64,000 nucleotides of DNA from an uncultured Lachnobacterium sp. (GCA_937889225.1 CALAST010000001.1:8497-72496); one strand, 5' to 3'. Shown: positions 16,294-25,778, numbered from the stretch's first letter. Notes: generated by a model not told the origin, from the letters alone. Numbers and translations: made by a program.

Positions 16294-17394
16294 TCACAAA
16301 CACTCCAAATACTTCCCATATACCATATCCAACAAGTTAATATTACTACGTTTCGTATCTAGCGTTGGATGTACATATCTGTTTAATGTAATTTTGACAT
16401 CTGAATGCCCCAATATTTCACTTACACTTTTTACATCTGCCCCATACCCAATACAATTGGTTGCAAATGTATGGCGAAGCACATGAAAATTTGCATCAGA
16501 AATTCCCGCAGCTTTTAAGTATCGTTTAAATTTATACTGATATGTTCTTGGTTCCATAGGATACTTTCCATTTAACAAATAACGGTCTGAACATTGAAAC
16601 TCTCTCAACAAATCATACAATTGATTGGAAATTGGAATTTCTCTTTTTGAACTTGCAGTTTTTGGCTCATTTTCTATCAAAACCGTTTTTGTTTCACCTT
16701 TTTCAAATGCAATTCTTTGAACGGTGCGTTTAACATGAAGAATACGCATATCAAAATCAATATCTTCCCAACGCAATGCACAGATTTCCCCCAATCGCAG
16801 CCCTACGGAAAGGCATAATAAAATGCCTAATTTATATACATCCATATTTTGGTACAGATACCGCACCAAACTTCTTTGCTCAGATTGCGAAAAAATACGA
16901 ATAACTGTATTTTTTCTTTGTACTGCTTTTCTCTTTATGAATATTTCTGTAGTTTGAAAATACTGATGGCTATAGGCTATTATCTGATTTATAACACAAT
17001 AAATACTCTTTATGGTACTTTCTGAACATGTATCGGGAAAAAAACTGCTTACAAATGCACTATTTAAATAAGATATTTTTTCATATCCAAATACATCTTT
17101 GATATAAATACGATATATAGACTCATATTTTGCATAAGTAGCTGTTTTTCGTTCCTGCTTCACTTGATTTAGCCAGCATTCTGCTACGTCATTGATAATC
17201 ACTTCTTCTTCTAAAACGACTTCTTCTGTTACTTCCTCAAAGCAGTTTCTTATTTCTATCAGCTTCATTTTTACTTCCGCATAGCTTTTCGCATAGATGG
17301 AATGATATCTTGCTTTTCCATTCTCTAATAACAAGTAACGACCTTCCCATCTTCCGTCATTTCGTTTGCGAATATTCTCTCCTTTTCTTGCCAT
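16294..17394 (-). CDS. Tyrosine-family site-specific integrase
   Basis: An N-terminal arm-binding-like segment (KRNDGRWEGRYLLLENGKAR) is followed by a core-binding domain (about 70-165) and a catalytic domain with the Arg in GLRLGEICALRWEDID, the HVLRHTFATN box (His-x-x-Arg), LGHSDVKITLNRY with the His and the nucleophilic Tyr. All catalytic residues are present. The start is ambiguous: ATG at 17394 is used; GTG at 17406 is possible. It lies alone between gpmI and tpiA, with no excisionase, relaxase or second att site visible, so it is either the last trace of an element or a domesticated recombinase. Confidence 0.88.
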   Translation of the reverse strand: MARKGENIRKRNDGRWEGRYLLLENGKARYHSIYAKSYAEVKMKLIEIRNCFEEVTEEVVLEEEVIINDVAECWLNQVKQERKTATYAKYESIYRIYIKDVFGYEKISYLNSAFVSSFFPDTCSESTIKSIYCVINQIIAYSHQYFQTTEIFIKRKAVQRKNTVIRIFSQSEQRSLVRYLYQNMDVYKLGILLCLSVGLRLGEICALRWEDIDFDMRILHVKRTVQRIAFEKGETKTVLIENEPKTASSKREIPISNQLYDLLREFQCSDRYLLNGKYPMEPRTYQYKFKRYLKAAGISDANFHVLRHTFATNCIGYGADVKSVSEILGHSDVKITLNRYVHPTLDTKRSNINLLDMVYGKYLECL

Positions 17395-17545
17395 ATTCTG
17401 TCTCACTTTCCTAACTTTTTTACTCTAATTATGAGCAAATAAGGCAAAAAAATTCCATAAAATGTAAAAAATTATCTATAGAAAAATCTCATGTACTTAT
17501 TTCATTGAGAAATAAACTAATAAAAAGAATCTTTCTACATATCAA

Positions 17546-17586
17546 AAAACTGCCACACGCACGATTGTATCGTTTATGTGACAGTT
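17546..17586 (-). terminator. Terminator after tpiA
   Basis: On the minus strand AACTGTCACA and TGTGGCAGTT pair (one G-U) and are followed by TTTTTTG. The position, about 110 bases past the tpiA stop, fits the end of that transcript. Confidence 0.7.
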
Positions 17587-17693
17587 CTCATACTTCATTG
17601 TGTTTTAAAACTAATTTATTGCATTCACACTTTTACTATCTAAATTCCTTATATATTCATTTATGATAGCATAACACTTATGCAAAAACTTAA

Positions 17694-18440
17694 TTAGTAA
17701 TTAACAATTTTACCAAATTCTGCTTTTAAGGAAGCGCCACCAACTAATCCACCATCAATATCCGGTTTAGAGAAAAGTTCAGCTGCATTTCCACCATTTA
17801 CAGAACCGCCGTACTGAATACGTACTGCTTCTGCTGTAGCTTCATCATACATTTCTTTGATGCATTCACGGATTGCTGCACAAACTTCCTGTGCCTGGTC
17901 AGATGTAGCTGTTTTACCGGTTCCGATAGCCCAGATTGGTTCGTAAGCGATTACGATAGAAGCAACCTGTTCTGCTGTTACGCCTACTAAATCAGATTTA
18001 ATCTGTAAACGAATCCAATCAATTGTAACGCCCATTTCACGCTGTTCTAAAGATTCACCACAGCAAAGGATTGGTGTAAGACCTGCTTCTAATGCTTTTT
18101 TTACTTTTTTGTTTAATAATACATCACATTCTTTAAAGTAATCTCTTCTTTCAGAATGTCCGATGATAACGTATTTTACGCCTGCATCTACTAACATTTC
18201 AGCAGAGATTTCGCCTGTGTAAGCACCTTTTTCTTCGAAATACATGTTTTCAGCACCTACTGCTACGTTTGTACCTTTTACAGCTTCTACAACCGGTACG
18301 ATGTCAATTGCCGGTACACAATACACAACATCTACTGTATCAGATTCTACTAACGGTTTTAATTCTTCTACCAATTTTACTGCCTGGCTTGGAGTCATAT
18401 TCATTTTCCAGTTACCAGCTACAATTTTTCTTCTTGCCAT
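17694..18440 (-). CDS. tpiA: Triose-phosphate isomerase
   Basis: A typical 248-residue TIM barrel: GNWKMN with Asn and catalytic Lys near the start, VIIGHSERR with the electrophilic His, AYEPIWAIGTGKTA with the catalytic Glu and the phosphate loop, and IQYGGSVNGGNAAEL at the C-terminus. It interconverts dihydroxyacetone phosphate and glyceraldehyde 3-phosphate. The ATG at 18440 follows TGGAGG; the frame is open further upstream into a MITE but that part is not TIM-like. Confidence 0.97.
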   Translation of the reverse strand: MARRKIVAGNWKMNMTPSQAVKLVEELKPLVESDTVDVVYCVPAIDIVPVVEAVKGTNVAVGAENMYFEEKGAYTGEISAEMLVDAGVKYVIIGHSERRDYFKECDVLLNKKVKKALEAGLTPILCCGESLEQREMGVTIDWIRLQIKSDLVGVTAEQVASIVIAYEPIWAIGTGKTATSDQAQEVCAAIRECIKEMYDEATAEAVRIQYGGSVNGGNAAELFSKPDIDGGLVGGASLKAEFGKIVNY

Positions 18441-18581
18441 GGGCTTGTACCTCCATTTATGTATTTTATTTTGTTTAAAAATGGCATTTGCCATTTTTAA
18501 ATATATATGTGATATTATATACCTAAATTTGCTAACATTCAATACAGAAAATGAATTTTCGGAATTTGTCGTAGGTAAAAT

Positions 18582-18714
18582 GTTACTGTTCACACATGAC
18601 CAGTAACATGTAAAAATCCATTTAAAATTTGCTTCGCAAATGGATTTTTACTTGCAAAATTCACGTTTTTATACATACTTAGCAGTAAATGCTAAGTACT
18701 GTGTGTACAGTAAC
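18582..18714 (-). mobile_element. MITE copy 2 (133 bp) with 8-bp target duplication
   Basis: The element is flanked by GGTAAAAT at 18574-18581 and 18715-18722. Its termini are GTTACTGTTCACAC and GTGTGTACAGTAAC. Internally it has a CTTAGCAGTAAATGCTAAG hairpin and a longer hairpin of AAAAATCCATTT with AAATGGATTTTT. It is in the opposite orientation to the copies at 10439 and 49257. It carries no gene and needs a transposase from elsewhere. Confidence 0.9.
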
Positions 18715-18810
18715 GGTAAAATCTTATGAAAAACATTTGTACTGTAGTTTTTATCTCATAGCCATTATACGTTATTTCTGATAATTTACGAAATTTCCCA
18801 GAAAATGAAC

Positions 18811-18846
18811 AAAAGGAGAAACTCAAAATTTCAAGTTTCTCCTAAA
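18811..18846 (-). terminator. Terminator after pgk
   Basis: GGAGAAAC and GTTTCTCC form the stem; on the minus strand it is followed by TTTTG. It sits 22 bases past the pgk stop codon. Confidence 0.75.
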
Positions 18847-18867
18847 TCCTAACTATAAAATATTTTA

Positions 18868-20076
18868 TTATTTATCGTTAGCTGCTACTACGCCCGGAAG
18901 TTCTTTTCCTTCTAAGAATTCTAAGGAAGCTCCGCCACCTGTAGAGATGTGAGACATCTTGTCGCCATATCCCATCTGGTTTACAGCTGCTGCTGAATCA
19001 CCACCACCGATGATTGTTGTAGCATCTGTTTCAGCTAATGCTTTTGCTACTGCAAGTGTACCTGCTGCAAGTGTTGGGTTTTCGAATACACCCATTGGTC
19101 CGTTCCAAACAACAGTTTTTGCTGATTTTACTGCTTCTGCAAACATTTCTGCGGATTTTGGTCCAATATCACAGGCTTCGCAATCTGCCGGCATATTTTC
19201 CACATCATAAACTTTTGTTTCAACCGGTGCATCAATTGGGCTTGGGAATTCTTTGATAGTTACAGAATCTACAGGAAGTAATAATTTCTTTCCAAGTTTT
19301 TCTGCTTTTTCCATCATTTCTTTGCAATAATCAATCTTGCTGTCATCACAAAGGGATTTTCCGATTTCATAGCCCTGAGCTTTCATAAATGTGTAAGCCA
19401 TACCACCACCGATAATTAAAGTATCACATTTTTCAAGGAGGTTATTGATTACATTTAATTTATCTGCAACTTTTGCACCACCAAGGATTGCAACGAATGG
19501 TCTAACCGGATTTTCTACTGCATTTCCAAGGAAATCAATTTCTTTCTGCATTAAGTATCCAACTACTGCTGTATCTACTAATTCAGCCACACCAACGTTT
19601 GAGCAATGTGCTCTGTGAGCTGTTCCGAATGCATCATTTACGAATACGTCACAAAGGGAAGCTAATTCTTTGGAGAATGCTTCACCATTTTTGGTTTCTT
19701 CTTTTCTATAACGTGTATTTTCAAGTAAAATTACATCGCCATCATTCATAGCTGCTACTGCTGCTTTTGCATTTTCACCAACTACTTCTGCATCTGCTGC
19801 GAATTTTACTTCCTGTCCTAATAATTCAGATAAACGAACTGCTACAGGAGCTAATGTTAATTCTGGTTTTGGTTCTCCCTTTGGTTTTCCAAGATGAGAG
19901 CAAAGAATTACTTTACCGCCATCAGCGATTAATTTTTTGATAGTAGGAAGTGCTGCTACAAGGCGGTTTTCGTCTGTGATTTTGCCTTCTTTTAAAGGTA
20001 CGTTAAAATCGCATCTGCAAAGTACGCGAAGACCTTTTACGTTGATATCATCAACTGATTTTTTATTTAATGACAT
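18868..20076 (-). CDS. pgk: Phosphoglycerate kinase
   Basis: A full-length (402 residues) PGK with the N-terminal signature VLCRCDFNVPL, the substrate-binding HLGKPKG, FVNDAFGTAHRAHCS, AILGGAKVADK and the nucleotide-binding GGGDSAAAVNQMG plus STGGGASLEFLEGKELPG near the end. It makes ATP from 1,3-bisphosphoglycerate. The ATG at 20076 has TTGGAGGA upstream. It lies between gap and tpiA; terminators follow gap and pgk, so the cluster is read as separate or partly read-through transcripts. Confidence 0.97.
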   Translation of the reverse strand: MSLNKKSVDDINVKGLRVLCRCDFNVPLKEGKITDENRLVAALPTIKKLIADGGKVILCSHLGKPKGEPKPELTLAPVAVRLSELLGQEVKFAADAEVVGENAKAAVAAMNDGDVILLENTRYRKEETKNGEAFSKELASLCDVFVNDAFGTAHRAHCSNVGVAELVDTAVVGYLMQKEIDFLGNAVENPVRPFVAILGGAKVADKLNVINNLLEKCDTLIIGGGMAYTFMKAQGYEIGKSLCDDSKIDYCKEMMEKAEKLGKKLLLPVDSVTIKEFPSPIDAPVETKVYDVENMPADCEACDIGPKSAEMFAEAVKSAKTVVWNGPMGVFENPTLAAGTLAVAKALAETDATTIIGGGDSAAAVNQMGYGDKMSHISTGGGASLEFLEGKELPGVVAANDK

Positions 20077-20333
20077 AAATTCGTCCTCCAACTAATTTTT
20101 TTTCATAAATAAGCTCCAAAACTTACGTTTCTTTCCTACATTTTTAAAGAAAAAATATAAGAAATATAAACACAACACTATTTTCATAAAATATTGCTGT
20201 TATTTTTCATCAAACCATTTTAAATAAACATATTTCACACAAAACTATCCTTATTGCCTTTTTCATTTTTAAAAAGGGACTATCGGAAAATTCTCTCACA
20301 AAATATTAAGAAAACTCATAAAATTTTACATAG

Positions 20334-20365
20334 AAAGACCCGGCCCTTACTTGGGGCCGGGCCTT
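20334..20365 (-). terminator. Terminator after gap
   Basis: GACCCGGCCC-TTACTT-GGGGCCGGGCC is an unusually GC-rich stem in this AT-rich DNA, followed on the minus strand by TCTTTCT. It lies in the roughly 390-base gap to pgk, in which nothing else is recognised. Confidence 0.8.
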
Positions 20366-20470
20366 AAAATTTCCTAATGCTTTTGTTATTGGAAAAACTT
20401 CAAATAATTGAAAGTTAATTGTTTACAGAAATATAATCTGCAACACATTCCAAATATTCTATTTTTCTAA

Positions 20471-21487
20471 TTAAGCTAATTCAGAGAAGTATTTGATTGT
20501 ACGAACCATCTGAGATGTGTAGCTGTTTTCGTTGTCATACCAAGAAACAACCTGTACTTCATATAAATCATCTGTAATTTTGCTAACCATTGTCTGTGTA
20601 GCATCGAATAATGAACCATAGTTCATACCAACGATATCAGAAGATACGATTTCATCTGTGTTGTATCCGAATGATTCGTTAGAAGCTGCTTTCATAGCTG
20701 CGTTGATTCCATCAACAGTTACATCTGCACCTTTAACAACTGCTGTTAAGATAGTTGTAGAACCTGTTGGTGTTGGGATACGCTGAGCAGCACCGATTAA
20801 TTTTCCGTTTAATTCTGGGATAACTAATCCGATAGCTTTAGCTGCACCTGTGCTGTTTGGTACGATATTTACAGCTGCTGCACGGCTTCTTCTTAAGTCG
20901 CCTTTTCTCTGTGGTCCGTCAAGTGTCATCTGGTCGCCTGTATAAGCGTGGATTGTACACATAATACCAGACTGGATTTCAGCATATTTGTTTAATGCAT
21001 TAGCCATTGGTGCTAAGCAGTTTGTTGTACAAGAAGCTGCTGAGATAATTGTGTCATCAGCTTTTAATGTATTATGGTTTACGTTGTAAACGATTGTTGG
21101 TAAGTCATTTCCTGCTGGTGCAGAGATAACAACTTTACGAGCTCCAGCATTGATATGAGCCTGAGCTTTTGCTTTGCTTGTGTAGAAACCAGAACATTCT
21201 AATACTACGTCAACATTTAATTCTCCCCATGGGCAATTGTTTGCATCTGGGAAAGCGTAGATTTTGATTTCTTTTCCATCAACTGTAATAGAATCTTCAC
21301 CAGCTGTAACTTTATCACAAAGAGCATATCTACCCTGTGATGAGTCATATTTTAACAAGTGTGCTAACATTTTTGGGCTTGTTAAATCGTTGATTGCTAC
21401 TACTTCATACCCTTCTGCCCCAAACATCTGTCTGAAAGCAAGGCGGCCAATACGTCCGAATCCATTGATCGCTACTCTTACTGCCAT
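20471..21487 (-). CDS. gap: Glyceraldehyde-3-phosphate dehydrogenase
   Basis: The protein (338 residues) has the NAD-binding start VAINGFGRIGRLAFRQM, the catalytic SAASCTTNCLAP with its Cys, TGDQMTLDGPQRKGDLRRSR and the final WYDNENSYTSQMVRT. It is the glycolytic, NAD-linked type. The ATG at 21487 follows CTAGGAGGAA. It is the first gene of the glycolytic cluster; a TATAAT on the minus strand at about 21563 is a possible -10. Confidence 0.97.
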   Translation of the reverse strand: MAVRVAINGFGRIGRLAFRQMFGAEGYEVVAINDLTSPKMLAHLLKYDSSQGRYALCDKVTAGEDSITVDGKEIKIYAFPDANNCPWGELNVDVVLECSGFYTSKAKAQAHINAGARKVVISAPAGNDLPTIVYNVNHNTLKADDTIISAASCTTNCLAPMANALNKYAEIQSGIMCTIHAYTGDQMTLDGPQRKGDLRRSRAAAVNIVPNSTGAAKAIGLVIPELNGKLIGAAQRIPTPTGSTTILTAVVKGADVTVDGINAAMKAASNESFGYNTDEIVSSDIVGMNYGSLFDATQTMVSKITDDLYEVQVVSWYDNENSYTSQMVRTIKYFSELA

Positions 21488-21785
21488 TATTAATTCCTCC
21501 TAGAAATTTGTATATAAGTTGGTGAGGTTTCCCTCCACTTCTCACATTGTAACCAATTATAGTAGAAAGTTCAAGTATTTTTCTCAGCATTTTAAAAGTT
21601 TGTTAATTTTTTGACTGAATGTTTTTTTTTGCAAACAATTTTCGTCATTTTCTACAAAAAGTATTTTCCAGTATATATCCTTCTTTTTTTCTTTATACAA
21701 TTTCTATCTTATTTTTGTGCACTTTAACATAGCTAAATTAATATGAATATAGTATAATTATTCTATTGCATTAATAAATTAAGAA

Positions 21786-21812
21786 ATTGCAAGTTACTGG
21801 TAACAATTGCAA
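21786..21812. promoter_or_regulatory. Operator-like palindrome upstream of the PHP phosphatase
   Basis: TTGCAAGTTAC-TG-GTAACAATTGCAA is a 5-bp perfect palindrome (GTTAC/GTAAC) enclosed by two TTGCAA boxes. It lies in the 430-base space between the divergent gap and PHP genes. It could be an operator; its GTTACTG core also resembles the MITE terminus. Confidence 0.3.
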
Positions 21813-21856
21813 AACTATTCATCTTTTATTTATAATCAAAATATCATACACAAAAA

Positions 21857-21901
21857 CATGAAACTCCCTATTGATGATACATATAGTTACTTAGTTTCAT
21901 G
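21857..21901 (+). promoter_or_regulatory. Inverted repeat in the leader of the PHP phosphatase gene
   Basis: CATGAAACT and AGTTTCATG (9-bp arms) lie directly before the AATGAGG ribosome binding site and the ATG at 21919. In RNA this hairpin could affect access to the start site. No T-box features are seen. Confidence 0.35.
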
Positions 21902-21918
21902 AAAACAATGAGGTTTTT

Positions 21919-22722
21919 ATGCTTTGGGACACACATTTACACACAAAATTTTCCGGTGACAGCACGGCAAATCCACGGGATATGATAGAAAGCTGTATGA
22001 AGAAAGGATTATCCGGCATCTGTTTTACAGACCATCAGGATTTAGGATATGCAAGAAACCCGGGTCTTTTTGATTTAGACTTTGAAAGTTATAAAGAGGA
22101 AATTCACTTATTAAAAGAAGAATATTACAACCATTTCCCAATTCTTTGGGGCGTAGAGCTTGGACTACAGCCGGATACTGTGGAAGGGAACAAACAGATT
22201 GCGGCTGCCTATCCTTTTGATTTTATCATCGGTTCTTCCCATGAAATCAATCATGTTGATATTTATTATCCGGATTTTTATGAAGGTCGTAATGAAGATG
22301 ACTGTTATATAGATTACTTTAATGCCATTCTTACCAATTTGCATACCGATGCAGATTTTGATGTCTATGGGCATTTGGATTATGTGGTTCGTTATGGTCC
22401 AAATAAAGATAAGTATTATTCTTACCAAAAATTTTCGGATATCATAGATGAAATTCTTCGGTTGATTATTGAAAAAGGAAAAGGGATTGAGCTAAATACT
22501 GCCGGTTTTAAATACGGGCTTGCACATCCGCATCCAACCGAGGCTATTTTGAAGCGTTATCGCCAGCTTGGCGGTGAAATCATTACACTCGGTTCTGACG
22601 GTCACGCACCGGAACAAGTCGGATGGGATTTTCATAAAGTTCCGAATTTATTGAAAGAAGCCGGTTTTTCCTATTTTACGATATTTAAAGAACGGAAACC
22701 GGAATTTATAAGACTTCCTTGA
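21919..22722 (+). CDS. PHP-domain phosphatase, HisJ histidinol-phosphatase type
   Basis: The PHP metal motifs are present: DTHLHTKFSGDS near the N-terminus, CFTDHQD, GVELGLQ, the SSHEIN region, GHLDYVVRYG and the final GSDGHAPEQVG. The length of 267 residues is that of HisJ/HisK-type histidinol-phosphate phosphatases, which act in histidine synthesis. Other his genes are not nearby, so another phosphoester substrate is possible. It is convergent with the lipoprotein gene. Confidence 0.85.
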   Translation: MLWDTHLHTKFSGDSTANPRDMIESCMKKGLSGICFTDHQDLGYARNPGLFDLDFESYKEEIHLLKEEYYNHFPILWGVELGLQPDTVEGNKQIAAAYPFDFIIGSSHEINHVDIYYPDFYEGRNEDDCYIDYFNAILTNLHTDADFDVYGHLDYVVRYGPNKDKYYSYQKFSDIIDEILRLIIEKGKGIELNTAGFKYGLAHPHPTEAILKRYRQLGGEIITLGSDGHAPEQVGWDFHKVPNLLKEAGFSYFTIFKERKPEFIRLP

Positions 22723-22775
22723 CACTCCAATGTTTAAGAAATAGATAGCGTGTTACCGTCGCTGTATATTTTTAG

Positions 22776-22840
22776 AAAAGAGGGTATTATTTATCCTTTT
22801 TCCGTTTGAATACCCCGAAATTTTAAATAATACCCTTTTT
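22776..22840 (+). terminator. Terminator after the PHP phosphatase
   Basis: GGGTATTATTT (from 22782) and AAATAATACCC form an 11-bp stem followed by TTTTT. A second structure with AGGGTAT...ATACCCT arms lies at 22885-22918, before the convergent lipoprotein gene. Confidence 0.7.
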
Positions 22841-22951
22841 AAGTTAAAAACAGAAGAAAAATCCGTAATTTATCTATCAAACAGGGTATTTATTTGATTT
22901 TTTAATCGTTTATACCCTGCATACTTTTAGAAATACTACACCCAATTCAAT

Positions 22952-23590
22952 TTAATTCAACAATCCCTTATCAATAATCTGGAAATTTGCTCTATGGATA
23001 TACAATGCTTTTCCATCTATCATAAGTTTTGTCGTTTTTGGAAGGTCTTCGGATACCTCCCAATACACATCCTCGCCCGAATATGCACAAATCGGGTCAC
23101 CTAACTGACTTTGGATAACAACAACGGTTGCTTTACCAAAATAGTTTTTATATTTATTTACCGTTTCTGCAACAATTGTCAAATCACCAATTCCACTTGC
23201 ATCACTAGAAATATTTACATCACTTTTATCAAACTCAACATCCGGTTTTAATCCTTCTTCTTCAAAAATAACGGTGCTTCCACAACTTTCTATCTGTTTC
23301 CCATCAATTGTAATGGTAATTACGGACGACATCGTTTCTGTTGTCTCCCAGTTTTCCCCATTATAGGTATACTCTTCTACGATGTTGGCACTCATATTGA
23401 TGTTTTCGCCTTCTGCGGTCATAAACAATTCTCCTGAATTGGAATAAAACTGACATTCGTATGTATTACCTTTGATATTTCCTGACCATTCATTGAATGT
23501 GTTTTTAATTCCTGCAATATCGCAACCCGTTACAAGTGTTGCTGTCATCGCTGCAAGCATAAGTATTGCTACAATTTTCTTTTTCATCAT
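22952..23590 (-). CDS. DUF5052-type lipoprotein
   Basis: A lipoprotein signal peptide (MMKKKIVAILMLAAMTATLV then TGC lipobox; Cys at about residue 22) is followed by a beta-rich domain of about 190 residues with KGNTYECQFYSNSGELF and VVIQSQLGDPICAYSGED. This pattern matches the DUF5052 family of Firmicutes lipoproteins, whose function is unknown. The ATG pair at 23590/23587 follows AAAGGAG. The protein is expected on the outer face of the membrane. Confidence 0.75.
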   Translation of the reverse strand: MMKKKIVAILMLAAMTATLVTGCDIAGIKNTFNEWSGNIKGNTYECQFYSNSGELFMTAEGENINMSANIVEEYTYNGENWETTETMSSVITITIDGKQIESCGSTVIFEEEGLKPDVEFDKSDVNISSDASGIGDLTIVAETVNKYKNYFGKATVVVIQSQLGDPICAYSGEDVYWEVSEDLPKTTKLMIDGKALYIHRANFQIIDKGLLN

Positions 23591-23700
23591 ATCTCTCCTT
23601 TGTAAAACATATAATTCTATAGATAAATGCATTTAAAACACATTTTCTAATCCATAAATTTTATTCTGCCTATAAAGACACTTCTATTTTTTAACCCAAT

Positions 23701-23770
23701 CAAACTACGATAGTAGCTATTCGGTTATGAGCAAGTAGCAAAGCGGATTGCCAATATGTACTTACCTACT
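23701..23770 (+). repeat. Dispersed intergenic repeat, copy 4
   Basis: TAGTAGCTATTCGGTTATGA, then GCAAGTAGCAAAGCGGATTG, then CCAATATG. It is the best-preserved partner of copy 1 and lies in the roughly 300-base gap between the lipoprotein and AEC genes. Confidence 0.6.
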
Positions 23771-23900
23771 TAACAATTAATCTTTATATAGTGGAATTTT
23801 CAGATAAATATGCTAATTCAAGTCATAATTGTTTATTTTTCCAGTTATAACCTATTTGCAGAAAAAATAATTTATTTAAGGACACAATGGTTCAACTCTT

Positions 23901-24806
23901 TTATAACATAATCATCAAAATCGACACAATAAACACAATACTACACAAAATGGAAATGGAATTGATTGCACTCGACAATCCTACATCTCCTTTTAATTCT
24001 TCCGTAAATGCCGGAATTGCAGAAGCAATCGGACTGAATGCTAAAACCATAAGTGCTACACGAGCTTCATATTCCAATGGCAAATGATAAAATGCAAACG
24101 CCAAAATAAGTGCTACACCATAACGTACGGACAAAATCCGCACAATGCTTCCAATTTGGCTTCGTTCTCCCGATAGTTTAAAGCCTACTCCAATCATCAA
24201 CATTGCCATAAATGCATTTGCACCACCTACAAGTTCTGCAAAAGAAACAATCGGTGCCGGAATGGAAATTCCAAGCAATGCAAATGTTACCATTATAATG
24301 CAGGTTAAAAATGCTACCGATTTTGACAACGCTTTAAAAATTCGTTTTACAGAAAATCCACCTTCACCCTTAATACTCGAAGCAACACCAAATGCTCCGC
24401 CTAAACAGATAAATGCATTTCCCACATCGAACAAACTCGTTGTAATAACGCCTACCGGTCCCAGAAAGCTCTGCACAAATGGAAGCGTGAAATTTCCAAT
24501 ATTATATCCCGCTAAATTCAACACCTCAAATGCCTGCTTTTCTTTTCCGCTTTTCATATTCATGATATAGCCTAAAATTATGTACAGCACACCTGCCGCA
24601 AATGCCAATAATGAAATAAACAGCATCGAGGCATCAATCTCTTTTCCAGCAAAATTTGCGATAAATGCACATGGCAATGTGATTTTTAACGTAATCTTTG
24701 ATAATACCGCAAAATCACCCTCCTTAAAAAAATTAACTTTTCTAAGAACATATCCTAGAATAATAATTGCAATAAAACACCCTGCACGGGTTAAAATGTC
24801 AAACAT
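23901..24806 (-). CDS. AEC-family (auxin efflux carrier-like) transporter
   Basis: The protein has about ten hydrophobic helices: LTRAGCFIAIIILGYVLRKV at the start, then LPCAFIANFAG, the GYNIGNFTLPFVQSFLGPVG segment typical of the family (Asn and Pro in the broken helix), and a final ISILCSIVFIVSILMIML. Bacterial members export or import organic acids such as malate or malonate. The ATG at 24806 follows AAAGGTG; the open frame extends upstream without a start signal. It is downstream of the tocopherol-cyclase-like gene by about 140 bases on the same strand. Confidence 0.85.
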   Translation of the reverse strand: MFDILTRAGCFIAIIILGYVLRKVNFFKEGDFAVLSKITLKITLPCAFIANFAGKEIDASMLFISLLAFAAGVLYIILGYIMNMKSGKEKQAFEVLNLAGYNIGNFTLPFVQSFLGPVGVITTSLFDVGNAFICLGGAFGVASSIKGEGGFSVKRIFKALSKSVAFLTCIIMVTFALLGISIPAPIVSFAELVGGANAFMAMLMIGVGFKLSGERSQIGSIVRILSVRYGVALILAFAFYHLPLEYEARVALMVLAFSPIASAIPAFTEELKGDVGLSSAINSISILCSIVFIVSILMIML

Positions 24807-24947
24807 ATTCTCGCACCTTTCATTTTTATTTCTGCTTTTAAATTTCTGCCATTTTATAAAATATAAGTTCTTTTGTTGCCCATTATAGCATTGATATATA
24901 AAAATTACAATAAATGTGCGAGAATCAAAATCTGTCACTATCTCAAA

Positions 24948-25778
24948 TTATTTTATACAATACTCAAATGAAGCCTGTTCACTTTCAAAAGAAAACAAGA
25001 CATTTCCATCTTTCCGCAAACAATAATATGCTCGACACTTCGCACTTTCATGGATAGTTCGGCTCATCTTTCCATTCACAGGAGCTTTTAGCGGATGAGC
25101 ATGTTGCTCTAAAAGCCACGCTTCTAACTCATATGCACCTTGCTTAATCCAAAGTTTTCGATTTGCCTTTTGAATTACCTTTGCTCCAAGATAAGTTGCG
25201 AAACGATACTCTTTTCCGTTCCAATCTATCACTCCAATCACACCTGTAAATTTAGTTTTTCTTAACGGAATCTCTGCTACGGAAAGCATCAAAGAGCCAT
25301 TATGAAAGAAACAATGGGTCCATGCATATTCTCGTGGAAAAGATGTTCCTCTATCGCCTTCCCAATAACCAAGGGCTTTCTCAAATATATATTTTTTACC
25401 ATTTATGCATACTTTCCCCCACACATGATGTTTTATACTCCATACACTATGCCGACATTCCATAAATGGCACAACACAAAATGGTCCCATAATATCGTAT
25501 TTTAATGGTGTCAGTTCCCCAAATCTTAATTTTCCACTTACTTGCAGTTCTTTGGTATTTATTGATAGCGAAATTCCATTTTCATCAAAAATATTATCTG
25601 CTATTTTTATTTCTTTTCCTGTTCTGCAAAAATCCGCTTTCGGAAAAGCAGCATTCCATACACCATCATTTGCAATCAATTGTATAGAAGAAAATTCTTC
25701 ATGCAAAGCAGGTATCATGGATAATGTCTGCATATCTGATTGGCATTTGAAATACCAACCGTAAAAATGATTGTTCAT
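24948..25778 (-). CDS. Tocopherol cyclase-like domain protein
   Basis: The sequence is rich in aromatic beta-strand segments: FYGWYFKCQS at the N-terminus, MGPFCVVPFMECRHSVWSIK, GKKYIFEKALGYWEGDRGTS and PREYAWTHCFF. The GYWEGDRGTSFP motif is characteristic of the tocopherol_cycl family. In plants and cyanobacteria it closes tocopherol rings; in Firmicutes the role is unknown and the heme-binding or lipocalin-like fold suggests binding of a hydrophobic ligand. The ATG at 25778 follows TGGAGG. Confidence 0.75.
   Translation of the reverse strand: MNNHFYGWYFKCQSDMQTLSMIPALHEEFSSIQLIANDGVWNAAFPKADFCRTGKEIKIADNIFDENGISLSINTKELQVSGKLRFGELTPLKYDIMGPFCVVPFMECRHSVWSIKHHVWGKVCINGKKYIFEKALGYWEGDRGTSFPREYAWTHCFFHNGSLMLSVAEIPLRKTKFTGVIGVIDWNGKEYRFATYLGAKVIQKANRKLWIKQGAYELEAWLLEQHAHPLKAPVNGKMSRTIHESAKCRAYYCLRKDGNVLFSFESEQASFEYCIK

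Noticed and set aside
18441..18593. N-terminal extension of triose-phosphate isomerase
   Set aside because: The extra 51 codons run into the MITE and lack a ribosome binding site; the ATG at 18440 has TGGAGG.
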